Of a stretch of 64,000 nucleotides of DNA, positions 1-11,367 are shown one piece after another. The stretch's first letter is position 1. Each line of letters begins with the position of its first letter. A program made the position numbers and the translations under genes. Below the pieces are notes generated by a model. That model did not search any database. It was not told the origin of the DNA and saw only the letters and a program-made list of their open reading frames with translations. This stretch comes from Gavia stellata (taxonomy: Eukaryota; Chordata; Aves; Gaviiformes; Gaviidae), in NCBI RefSeq assembly GCF_030936135.1, contig NC_082595.1, positions 19,171,930-19,235,929 of the forward strand. Direction: 5' to 3'.

Positions 1-3000
1 TGACTTAGAAACACTGGCTGTTGGTTCGTTCTCATCCTGACTAGTGGTCTTACAGAGAGCTATTGGATCTGGCTGGGACTTGCACAGGTGAAGGAAAAGA
101 GGGTTGACACTGTTGGTGACTGCCCTTTAACATTAGTGAATGCTGTAGTCCTTTTTTGTGTCTTGTTTGTCCATTCCAGTTCACATCTCCCTGTTGGGTT
201 ATAATATCTGTGTCTCATTATGATGCAGTGAGATTTCATGGCCATTCTACTGCTAGTCTGTTGTAGTAATCAGTGCAATACCTTGCAGCTGTTGGTCTCT
301 TTGAAGATGTCACTGGAGCTGAGGATCCAGCTCAAAGGCAATCAGCCAAGGCTGGAAAAAAGACACTCTGCACGTATCAGAGTAATGTTTTACTTGGCAT
401 GCTGGCAGATTGCCACAGGCTGTGATTCTGCTAACTTCTGTGAGGTAATGCAGGTTCAAGCTTGGTCAGTTCTTAGGTGGGACAATGCTAAGGGAAAATC
501 TTGTGCTGCAAGGAGTTTTGGTTTTTGATGGAGGAGCAGGCATTCTTCTCTCAAGGGCAGACAACACTTTGGTGTGATAACAGGGGATGTTGTCCTTCTG
601 GAAGTGCCATCATTCACACACGATGTGAAAACTGCATCTGGTTTATGCTGCAGTTGAAAACTTCCCAAGGCGCAAAGAGTCTTACCCTGCATGGCCTGTT
701 CAAATTTCCATGTAAACAGCTCCAGTACTACCTCCCTAAATCTACGTTCGTGTGATAAAAAATGTTTGAGGTACTGTGTGTGAAGGACTATGTTTGCGAG
801 AGGAGGAGAATGCGTGTGAAGTGTTACTGAAGCACTGGTGATAAATGGTAACTTAGTACAAGATTTTAGCTTAAACCAGGTGGAAGTGGTTTTACTTTGC
901 ATTTGCAATGGGTTAAGGGCAGACATGGCCTTGGCTACTGTTACTCAATGAACAAGCTGTAATTCGCTGTACGCCATGGTAACTCAATCACTTGCAGTTG
1001 TATTCTGGATGGAGACAGCAATCTCATTTCAACATGACTGGGTTTTTCATGCTAAAGAAATGTGTAGTGTTGTCAGTGTGCTCAGAGGGGTAGTGATTAA
1101 TCTGTGTTTAACCCACACATTTGGTGATTTTTCTGTGCGAAAAGGGTTCGGCCTTGTTTACTTCAATGTAGGAAACTCAGTAGAAGGAAAATACTTTTCA
1201 TATTCGAGGTTTTCCTTCTTTAAGAACAAATTCTTTGTGGTTGGGCCCTTTGCAAGTGCGGCTAAGTCTAGAAGTAAAATTTCAGTAGTGGAGCAAGCAT
1301 TTGGATTTTTCTAGTGTAAATGATAATGAGAAGTACTGATACCTTGCATCATCTCCAAAGAGCATATCTCTGATGCTTGTGGCATTCTAAATGCCATGTG
1401 AAGAATTTCAGTTCTCCGATCTGGAATCTGATCGAAACCTAGGCTTCGTGTGGGATTTCTAGTACTTCTTTGTTGCATTTAGACTTTGGTATGACTGTAG
1501 AGGCTCATAGCAAATACTTCTGATGATATTTTAGCATTTTTGCTGCCTTTTAAAATCTAAGATGAAAAAGAATGTAATGAGCCACCTAATCTGTGCAGTA
1601 CTTGCTGTCGTCTTCTTATATACAAGAGGAACTGCTTTTTTGACTCTCACCACTAATTGACTTGATCTTCCCTTTATACTGCTGAAGGTAAGATGCTGCT
1701 ATGCACTTGGAACAAGGAGGAAAAATGGCATATACGAGGTAGGACAATTCAGCTACCACTGAGAAATATGTACTAATTACACTGATTTCTCACCTGCATC
1801 TAGAATGAGAGAATTGCTTGAGAGACAGAGGGTGGGGGCCCAAGGTGAACTGTTGTAACCTATCTTGCCTTTGAATGGGAAACCTTCTGGGTAACGGTTT
1901 TATCTGCTGGCTGCCTGTTTTACAAAGTCAGTGAAATGATTCCAAATGAGGGAAAAGACCCTAGCCAAAATACACCATCTCAGATGTCCTATTTGGATGG
2001 TAGGGAGATGAGAGAGATAGAGGGGTGCTGCATAACTGTAATTAACAAAAAATCTATTTTCACTATTCAAAAGGCACTTTTCACAGTTTCATCTGCTGGG
2101 TTCAGTATCTGACATTGATTGGCTTGTGCAGTTTGACTCTGTTTCTGGTATTCTGATCTCAGTGGATATGTATTGGAGAAAACAGAAATGGAACAAATCG
2201 GGGATCAAAACCTCCCATGCTAACTAATTAGATATATCTATAAACATTGAACAAGGCCACAATTGCTGTTGAAGCTATTACATCAAATAATCATGAAGAT
2301 TCTCAAGGCCTGTAGATATAAAACATGTTGCTAGCTGGGAAAGGAAGCTCTAAAAAGGGACAGCTTTTTAAAAACATTTTGATTATAGGTTCACACATCT
2401 CATTTAAAAACTAAACAAAAAAATAGAGCTGTTACACAAACCATCTCCCTCTGATTCCCATGCAGCTTAGTAAACACATACCATTTACATTCTACTGTAA
2501 AGAGAAGCCATTCAGAATAAGCCAAAGCACTGCACAGGTTTTAAGGCCATCTGGCACATAGTGCTCAACTGTCCATCGCTTTGAGACCCAATGCTACCTC
2601 TGGGCTCATGGAGACCTGCTGTTATCTCAGCTTCTCTATTACTGTCATTTGTTGACATCAAGAAATGGAGGTTATGGAAGATGTTATTTATGTGACGAAA
2701 ACAAATGCTACCTTATTGGCAGCTGCCTTCTGTTTAGTTTCTTCTATGTAAGGGGAAGAATAATATTGTCTTTGCAGCTCTTCATGGCTTGTTTTTAAGT
2801 TGTGCATCAAATCTGACAACAAAAATCAAGGTTTAACACTCTGAATTAAATTTATCTAGCTCATTGTTCCCAGGTCTTCTGTTTGTGCTTGGCTGCAGGA
2901 AATTCATTATCTTGGGTGCACTGTAGTAATGAAGATTTCGGGCACGTCAGCTGAGCTGTGCTAGGACAGTTCTTGTTTTCTCTTTTTTTAGTATATGCAA

Positions 3001-3367
3001 ACAGCACCTGATGGATGGGTTGTACAGCAAAGAGTATAGCTGCTTGGTTTGTTCAGTTTTTTTCAAGTGCTATGTGTTGTAACAGTGAGGAAGAGCTGCC
3101 CATTTATCTTCTTGTAGCTGCTGCACTCAGGTGAAATACTGTGGAAGTACTGGCACCTTCTCTCAGAAAAAAATAGCCATTCTTCTCAGGAAAACCTTTC
3201 AGAGGGAAAGAAGAGCAGCGACATGGGTAGTGAAACTCCAGCAGAAGAGTAAGAGTCCCGCTTTCCACAAGGACAGAGTGATGAGGAAGGGAGGATTTGC
3301 TTTCAAACTCTTTCCAAGCACATCTCAGTTTGTTATCTATTTGAAGAGAGGGCTTATTTTAGAGCCT

Positions 3368-3373
3368 AATAAA
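3368..3373 (+). terminator. Candidate poly(A) signal (AATAAA), plus strand
   Basis: An AATAAA hexamer is followed about 30-60 bases later by a G/T-rich stretch (around 3397-3430, with TTGGTGT and TTTGTGCTC). This is the usual arrangement of cleavage signal and downstream element. A second AATAAA at 3574-3579 also has a GT-rich stretch downstream, near 3640-3670. Either could end a plus-strand transcript entering from the left. No transcript evidence is available. Confidence 0.3.
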
Positions 3374-3573
3374 CTAGAACATATTCTAGTTTAGAGATTG
3401 GGAGCTTCTTGGTGTACTTTGTGCTCATTGGAAAGAAAAGGTGGGGAGTATTTCCACAGGAATAGTCTAGCTGATTCAGGGTCCTGTCACAGCCTATTTT
3501 TCTTCTCTCCTTTTACGTTAATTGGACAAATGGAAAATGATGAAGAAGGCACATAGAACAGGCTACCTGGATC

Positions 3574-3579
3574 AATAAA
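3574..3579 (+). terminator. Candidate poly(A) signal (AATAAA), plus strand
   Basis: An AATAAA hexamer is followed about 60 bases later by a GT-rich segment (GGGTGTGTTTTGTGC, then TTGTGGTTGTCC). It is an alternative to the signal at 3368. Single hexamers are common by chance in AT-rich DNA, so confidence is low. Confidence 0.25.
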
Positions 3580-6500
3580 AATGTCAGTTTGGCTGCATCA
3601 ATGTAATAGGCAGAGCTAATGTCATTTGGCTACATAAATGGGTGTGTTTTGTGCAGCATTGTGGTTGTCCAGAGTGCTTTAAAAACAAAAGATGATGACA
3701 GAGCTCAGCAGCTGCAGGCTAGTGTGGCCTGGTGATCTTAGAGCAGAAGAGACCTTGCCCAGTTTCCAACAGGAAGTGGTCTTTATGCCAAAGCATCGGC
3801 TATACTGAGGTCAGAGAGTGGGTCATGAGGGTCAGTAGGGCAAGGTTGGGCAGTTTAGCTGCCAGAATGGCAGTTCTGCCAAATATAAGAAATAATACAA
3901 GCTTTTACTGAAGACTGGCCAATGTTGCTGCTGCTGTCCTTGTTGCATGGTTGTAGTGTGTTGATGCCGAGGTGTTGAGCACTGTATGGCTAACAAATTT
4001 CAGTCAGGAGATCTTGGCATTGGACTTGTCCAAGACCCACAGGTTTAGATTGGTGGCAAGGATTCAACCAGACTTATTGTCTACAAGCACAGCCCTAACA
4101 ATGGCCAGGTTAGCAAGCTAGCTTGATTAATGCCTTTGCAAGCCAAGCAATACACACCGAGCAATACTCCACTGAAGTACAGAACCGCTTTTGCATCCGA
4201 GTGGAGTGGAAGGATGGTCAGTGCAACTGCACCTACGCAGTTGTGCCCTTAGGATGGCTGCTTCTCTCCTGGCATCAGATCCTCTTGTTGCTTTAAAGAA
4301 GTGTTTCTTCTTTTGCTCACTTTATTTCCCACAGCACTTAAGTAGAATTACTTATACTGAAGCTTTGTAACACAGTTGTGTAATGCTGTGCATTTAATTT
4401 CTGTCTACAGAATTATTAGCAATATCAAACTAAAACTTTTTTGAAGAGTGACATTGTCTGCAGTCTTTGCTGCCTAAAGAGATGGTAGCAAACAAATTTT
4501 CATGGCACTTGGTATTTGTTGGGGTTTTTTTAAGTTTTCAATATTAGCCCAGGAATTTACAGAAGCCTTATGCAATTTCTCTGATGCTGCAGCATTCCCA
4601 GAGAGGTTTTCTTTGAATACCAGTGGAAGGGAAAGGAATCCTAATGGTCAAACTGAAGGAGCTGATAGGTCGTCTAGGAACAAGTTTCATTTCAGCCAGA
4701 TACCAGAAATCTTCATAGTTATTTGATACCTCTCTTACTTCTCAGCTGCTAAATGCTGCAGTTCAATAAATTTTGTCCATTGATCATTAGGTAAATATAG
4801 ATGTGAAATTGGAGGGCTACCAAAGACCTGATCTATGGAAGAGGTAGCCATGTGTGATGACGGAGAACTTCTACTTTCAAGGCTGCTAAAACTTAAATGA
4901 AAGTCTTTTAAACCCTTACCTTCAGCCTCTGGGTTTACTTTGTTCACATTCTCCTTCAGGAGCCACATACTGGCTTTATTTATACTTAGTAAAATAAATG
5001 TGTGACCCTCTCTCCTATACACAGGCAACTTTCTTCTGGTAGAAAAGGTTCTTTGGCTATTCTGAAATTAATACTGACAGACAGCCTCTTAGCAGTCTGT
5101 ATATAACAGGTTTTTACAAGTATTCCAGTGCTTTACAAATACGATTGCATACTTTGATCGCTTTCCCAAAGGGCAAATGCCTCTGGGAGGAATCAATCAA
5201 TCATCAGCCACATTTGCAACACTGCAAGCAAAATCAAACACCCTCTTAGCACGAGAAAGAGAAGAATAGTACTCCAGCTAACCTTAGGGAACTTAAATGG
5301 CTTGTAAGAAGTTGTCAGTCTAGTGTAGAGCCCAGTCACCCTGGCTAGTGACCTGTCCTTTCAGTAATCTTCCATGTCTGTTTGTTTTTCATTTCTTGTG
5401 GAATAATCAAATACTGATCCAAAGCATTAGTTTAGCATGGAGACAGATATGTTATGACATATCTTGGCATTGTGCACTCACTGATGCAGGGCTCATCTTG
5501 AGCAAACAGAGAATGAAACTGTGGCAGAGAGATCTACTGTTTCTGTTCCTGAGGAACGGTTTGGTCTTGCTGCACTCACAGGTTGGGTCAGTAACTAAAC
5601 TGCCTTCTGCAGGAAGCTTTGTGTCTGAGATGATTAAATGGGCACTGTCAGTTCACTAAATGAACTCTTAGCTTCTGCTCACAGCCTGGCTACCAAGAGA
5701 GGCTGGCTAGTGCCAGTTCTGAAAACCAGCCAAGCAACTGCCCTTGTTGCATGCCAGGAGGACATTCCACCCAAGTCTTGCATCCCTCTCCACGCCCCCC
5801 CCCCAGGCCTCCCAGTCCCCTCAAATACCAAGCCACCACTGGAACTTTGGACAAGAGTTGGTGGGATGTAGGAAGGAGGCTTGTATGGAGTATGTGTGTC
5901 CCTTCACTCATCTTTGCTTGCCAACTGTTCAGGACCTGGAACAAGACTTGGAAGATGGGGAGAGGGAAGGTTTCATCATGGACTTCAGCAGTCTAAGGTG
6001 GCATAGGTAGTTCTACACTTCTTTTTTTCCTTCTCTTCTAGAGCTGTTCATCTATCATTTGCCACAGTGTTGATCTGCCACTTGTCTGAGAAAGTGGGTG
6101 GATGTTATTGCAGAGGAGGTCTTAAGCCGTTTCCTACTGCTGGAGGAGAGGGTCTGCAGACTACAGGCAGATCGTGGCCAAGTGGTGTAGGGGCAGAGCA
6201 TGAAACTAATACAGGAGATGCCTCACTAGCTCCAGTGCTGCACAAACACTGTACTGTTAGTATCTTACACATCACTATCCTTTTCTCCTCCCTGCCTACC
6301 AAAAAAAGTACAGGAAATCTCACAGTGACGTCTCTCCAGGGTTTTGTACTCTTTGTAGAGAAGTTGGCACACAGGTCGCAGCCTGGCCCGGTGACTCTGA
6401 ACTTCGTGATACTGCCTGTGACTTTGGAGTGATGAGGAACTTGTGTGCCAGTCACACAGGGGATGACGTCTTTTACTGGTTTGGCATAGTCAGGATGGAC

Positions 6501-6798
6501 AAATACACAGATAGAGCTTGATTCTTTTATGTGGGTGGGTTTGGACTGTAACACTGTATCGGGGTGGATACCACATTCAAATAAATTTGGGATAAGTGGA
6601 TACTTTAAAGCCCAATATTACTTCTCTATCCTTGCCAAATTACATGAACAAATTGCTGAACTGCCTGCAGGTGAAGGTTGCATAGTCTGTCATCTCCGAT
6701 CAAATAATGCCTGTGCATGTGAGACTACCCTATGAGTGTCCTAGGCCTGTTGCAACTCAAGCAATGTGACCAGGTTCCATATCCTCGAGAAAGAAAGA

Positions 6799-6823
6799 TT
6801 TTTTTTTTTTTATTTTTTTTTTT
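6799..6823 (+). repeat. Poly(T) tract, T13-A-T11
   Basis: An interrupted homopolymer of 25 bases, read directly from the sequence. In minus orientation it is a poly(A) tract. I see no retroposed gene or SINE body next to it, so it is most simply a homopolymer expansion. Confidence 0.9.
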
Positions 6824-7228
6824 CAAACTAAGTCTTAGTTTGCTCGGTGCCTCACCAATACAAAAGAAGCTGTTATGCTTTCTTCATAAGGCTCATTGAC
6901 TGTAAGAGTTGACATGCAATGCTTGTACTTCTATTTGTCTGGTTATGCTGACAAGATTGGGCCCCAGTAGTCATGGGTAGCAGACTGAGTAATTTGTATG
7001 CAATAGAAACATGGCATGAAGAATGTGCTTCTGGCTGAAGTGAGCAAGTTGTTTTATCATTGGGATTTTCTTAAACTGAAGACTATTTACCTGACAGCTC
7101 CCAATTAACATGCTGATGAGTTCTGTGCAGGAAGATTTTACATCATAGTTCCTTGGAAGAATTTACTACTTTAGATTTCTCTGTTTTTCTGTATTTAGGG
7201 AGATCAACCCCTTAGCCATATGCTCTAA

Positions 7229-7234
7229 AATAAA
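7229..7234 (+). terminator. Candidate poly(A) signal (AATAAA), plus strand
   Basis: This AATAAA lies about 0.7 kb before the candidate distal poly(A) signal of ZFAND3 on the other strand. The downstream sequence is T-rich (TTTCATTCTTCTTATATGCTTTGG). If a plus-strand neighbour extends this far, the two genes would end within about 1 kb of each other. This is inference from position and composition only. Confidence 0.2.
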
Positions 7235-7948
7235 GGATAAAAATTAGCCATTCTAAAACTTAATGCTTTCATTCTTCTTATATGCTTTGGAGTAGCAGTT
7301 ATCTAGTAATGGAATTACACAGTATCCATAAACTGTAGTTCACAGTTAAGCTTTCTCAAACAGAAAATTACACAAAAAAATCCATAAACAGTAAGAACAG
7401 CAAGGGTCAGACTGTCTTACCGTGAAGAATGATACGGTGCGGGAAGCCTATTGCCTTTTGTTCTTTCTGTTGTTAATGCCCCAATCTCATCTCCCATGGT
7501 GCTTTCTGAGAAATCAGAAATGTAATGTTGTATTTGAAACACATTTCAGTCTAGAATTCTATTTTGGTACATTTTACACAAAACTGTGCAATCCTTATGA
7601 TAGATATTTAGCTCTGTCTGATATGTTTTATCTTCAAAGGGCTCTCAAAATAATTGATCCTCCTTGCTTTTACTCTAGAAAGGTACTGAATGTTGGCTAA
7701 GGAAAACTGGTCTGTGTTGATGTTCAGTGACTGAGTCAGGGCTGGTGTGAAACAAATGGTTGAAGACTGCATTACTCTTTCTGCCTTGCTGGGTGTATGC
7801 AAATTGCATAGTGCTTAACACTTGAATTTTCTTCCCTACCTTTCTGCTATCAGCCAAAGGCTGATAAAAGAAAGCCACCCCAGAAAGCACAATTCAATCA
7901 CAGATCAGCACTATCTTGTTTAATACATTATATCTCTTTATAAACAAT

Positions 7949-7954
7949 TTTATT
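7949..7954 (-). terminator. Candidate distal poly(A) signal of ZFAND3 (AATAAA)
   Basis: Read on the minus strand, AATAAA sits in an A/T-rich context. About 40-80 bases further (plus coordinates 7908-7870) is a G/T-rich stretch with TGTGATTG, TTGTGC and GGGGTGG, a good downstream element. The sequence bias of the plus strand also changes near here. If used, the ZFAND3 3' UTR would be about 8.2 kb. Many other minus-strand AATAAA hexamers lie between here and the stop codon (for example near 8153, 10680 and 12418), so the real end is not proven. Confidence 0.4.
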
Positions 7955-8867
7955 GTTTCACACAACAAACGTGGTTAGAAAGAGCAGGTACAATATACAA
8001 CTTGATTGCCTTCATGGACTCATGGATGATGGGTTCTGTGAATCCTGAGATCTTTCAGGGCTTGGGGTAACAGTGCAGAGCAGCACTGCAGCTGCTGAGC
8101 CAGTGGACAACTTGCACATGCATGCAGCTGGAGCAGTATAATTGGCTTTACCTTTATTATCCAGACTGAGAACAGCAAAGGCAAGGAACTAGTTCTAATT
8201 TACCTAAGAAGTTTGACTTGGGTCTACTTGCCCCATGGTTTCTATGTCAATCAAATCTGCCAGTTTCGGTAGTTGTGACAGTTGAGAATTGTGTTCATAA
8301 GGCTTGATGTAAAGAGACCAAACCAACCCATAGTATCAACCACATGCTAGTAATTTTAAATCAATCAGTGTGATTGACAAACATTTTGCATTACTTGACA
8401 AGTGAGTAATAGTTTTATATTTTATCCACAGAATAACAACATTGGATTAACAATAGAAAGAAAGAATTAAAGGCAGAACAAAGACAAAACTTTTTATTCT
8501 TGGTCTGGATGAGTATTTGGTACCTGTAGAGGTACTATTAAACACTGTTTGCGTATCTCTAGTGGCTGTAGTATCAAGCTAGCCTTAAGGTTCCTTGTAT
8601 TGAGAAAGTCCACAAAAAAAGTTAAGAGCAATGAAGAAGGGGTTTAAACTGGAAGTACAACTCAGCCTTAATGTTATTTGCTACAGTGTATTAAGACAGC
8701 TCTAGGAATTTCATATACTAAACAGCAGCAGTCATTTAACACTTAAAAATAACATTTTCATTACAGACAGAAACACCTATTGGCAATACAAGTCTCAATA
8801 CCTTTAGACGCAATCTCTACTGTTATCTTGTTTTCACATAGACTCTGTCTTTGAACATGACAATGTC

Positions 8868-8880
8868 GGGGGGGGGGGGG
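8868..8880. repeat. G13 homopolymer
   Basis: Thirteen consecutive G on the plus strand, immediately flanked by ACAATG-TC on the left and CATTGT on the right. The flanks form a 6-bp inverted repeat around the run. Read directly; the run length may be inaccurate, as homopolymers often are in assemblies. Confidence 0.9.
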
Positions 8881-9149
8881 CATTGTAGTTGATGAGGAAG
8901 AATTTGCAAAAGGGATGATGGAGAAAGCCTACGGAAATTGCAGCAAACAGAGAAGCCAGGGAGTAGATAAATGAAGGCCTGCATGGGAGCTAGAACAGAA
9001 GCTGACAGAAGTATCAGTAAGTTTCAAATAGCACACATTTCCCTGCTCCCACTAATTTAGCAGGAGTTGCTGCCTCAAACAGAGGCAAAGTATTGCTATT
9101 AATGTAGCAGCTGGAATATGGTCAGCAGCACCTAGCTGATCCTACATCT

Positions 9150-9178
9150 ACACACACACATGCACCCTCACCCACCCC
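9150..9178. repeat. CA-rich simple repeat
   Basis: An ACACACACACA stretch grading into CACCCTCACCCACCCC. This is a short, impure microsatellite with no associated gene. Confidence 0.75.
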
Positions 9179-11341
9179 TTCACAGAGTTCCATGCCCCTA
9201 GGAATAGCATGAGACACACTATTGAAAAATACCTGTAACCCAGCTGTTACCATTCATGCAAACTTCTCAGCTGTTAGGGGGCAGTATTTTTAATGGAATT
9301 GCAAATGAGCATAATGATGCTTCTGGGACTAAGTCTATAGTAGTTGATAATGATTAAACTACAGTTAATATTAAACAGGCAAATTGAGATATTGGGACAT
9401 GCTACATTTCCCCAGAAGACAAGCAAGACAAGGACTGATTGTATGTATGTGGGTGTGCAGAAAGCAAAAGCTGTTTTTAGCCCAGAAGCATAATTCTGCT
9501 TTAGCCATTCAATGTCCCAGGAGACTTCTATGTGTGTACGTGTCTGTGTATGGAAAGATCTGTTTGGAACTATGATTTTTGACAAGACCTGAGACCAAAC
9601 AGTCAAAAACAGAAAGAGAAAACAAGGGGCGTGCAGGGTGACTTGAAGATATCTATAGAATTTGTAACTAACTAACTGCTGCTTACCTTATTAGTATTTT
9701 AATCTATATAAACATTGAGGGTAATGAAGGGGAAAGTCTGCATGCAGACAGAATAAATGTAACACCTCTGGCTGCTGTGCATGTGACAGACCATCCAAAC
9801 GAGCAGGATTCATGCAAAGCTGATATGGGTGGATCAGTTAAAACATTTTCAGCTGGCCATCATTTTAAAACTCTAGTGTAGACAGGAACAGTTGTGCTAG
9901 CCAACAGTGGTTAACTTACTTTTGAACTTATTGTTGGAGCTCATCTTCTTCCTCATGCTGCTGCCAAATGTAGTATGTTAAAAGATGTTTTCAGAAACTG
10001 ATCTAGCTAAAGCTTTCAGGAATCTAAAGCAAATGTGGTATACTTAAACACTGCAGAAGAAGAAGGAAAAAAAAAAGACAAACTATTGCTAGAATGAAGA
10101 ATTAACTCTGAATTTAGCTTATCTAGCAGAGGGCTCAGATTCTCTTTTCCTTCGTCTAAAAGTTCTGCATTTATTTGCTCCTTTGAGAGACAAGACTAAG
10201 TGTTTCAGGAGTCAACAATGAACCTTTCATTTAGCTTTCTTAATGCAGAAGTGCTGATCATGCAGGCCTTCCTTTCAAAAGATGATACAAGGCCATGCCT
10301 TTTTTCTTTTTTAAGGATTGCTACTTTGCTTCAAAGAGACCCTGAACAATTTAAGAGGAGAAAAAAAATGCACTATTTTCAAGTGTTCAGAGAATTCTAA
10401 AGAGAGCTCCTTCTAGTGTTGCATCTCTGATACAGCAGATGACTTCAACACTGCTTTCAGAGATGTCAACCTGTTTTTCTTTCTTTTAAAAACCCTGAAG
10501 TGTTTAGAACTCTAGAATGTGGTTCCCTATCCTCCCTGAGCACGCTTGGTAGAGGAAGGAAAGTGTCCTCTGCAACTCAGAAAAGCATAAAAGGGACTAA
10601 GCAATGAAGAAATAGTGGGTGCCATCTTCTGTCCTTTGGTGTGAAGGGAGAGCCAACAGACAAGAGTAGGTCTCTATAATTTTATTCTCAGTACTTACTT
10701 ACACAGTCACTGCACCATGCTACAAGTTAATAACTCACAGCATCCTATTGCATGTTATTAGCTTTGCACAAACCTAGCAGAAAGGAACATTCTGCTTATG
10801 GTTAAACCATTGCCATCAACACTTGCTGCTATCTGAAGACCAAAACCATTTTGTTAGAGGATGTAGTCATCATCTTTAAAAACTATATATAATTTCAGTA
10901 ATCTTTTCCTAATGCTTCAGATGCATGTACTGAATTTGAAATTGTTTACAGTTAGTCTTATAAAGTTCTGCTTGTTTTTCTTCCAAAGAAAATAGCAGCA
11001 TATTGCAAAATAGGAAGTCCTGTAGCAAAATATGTAGTTATTACTAAATAATCCATCAAAAATGTTTTCTGACAGTCCTGTTTCATTTCTTTGCATATAA
11101 CATACGTTGCAGAATTGACTCAGACAAACTCTACACAGGTATATTCACAAAGATAAAGCAAAAGTCTTCTGTAGTACCAAGTCAAAGTTGGTGCTGTTTG
11201 GCAAGTAATTACTTGCCTCTTTACCATTTTGTGATCTGAGCTGACTTGAAGATGGATGTGATCCCTAAGCACTTGTCAATTTGCATCCACTGCCTCCTGC
11301 TTTCATGCTTTCTTTCCTCCTGACTCAACTGCAGATTGGAA

Positions 11342-11367
11342 GATGAGGCATGATGAGGCATGATGAG
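11342..11367. repeat. Short tandem repeat, 10-bp unit GATGAGGCAT x 2.6
   Basis: Two perfect consecutive copies of GATGAGGCAT followed by GATGAG. This is a minor local duplication in the non-coding region 3' of ZFAND3. Confidence 0.85.

Larger units (their letters stand above)
1..7920 (+). other. Gene-free flank; possible 3' region of a convergent plus-strand gene
   Basis: No coding exon can be recognised here on either strand. The longest ORFs (456-926 minus, 6105-6554 minus, 976-1314 plus) show no known domain or biased composition. By eye the plus strand is richer in G and T than in A and C, opposite to the ZFAND3 side of the window. That is the asymmetry expected of plus-strand transcription. 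From known mammalian gene order, the tail-to-tail neighbour of ZFAND3 is BTBD9, so part of this stretch may be its 3' UTR or downstream flank. The BTBD9 C-terminal coding sequence is not seen. Several AATAAA hexamers on the plus strand could end such a transcript. Confidence 0.3.

Noticed and set aside
456..926. 156-codon minus-strand ORF, the longest in the window
   Set aside because: No recognisable domain, no splice context, irregular composition (stretches of Ser/Thr/His and scattered Cys), and it overlaps plus-strand ORFs of similar quality. Most likely chance in moderately GC-rich non-coding DNA.
976..1314. 112-codon plus-strand ORF, tested as a BTBD9 exon
   Set aside because: The hydrophobic, Phe-rich product shows no BTB, BACK or F5/8-type domain features and no match to the BTBD9 C-terminus.
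6105..6554. 149-codon minus-strand ORF overlapping a 121-codon plus-strand ORF (6067-6432)
   Set aside because: Both strands are open at once and neither product resembles a known family. The local GC content alone can explain the lack of stops.
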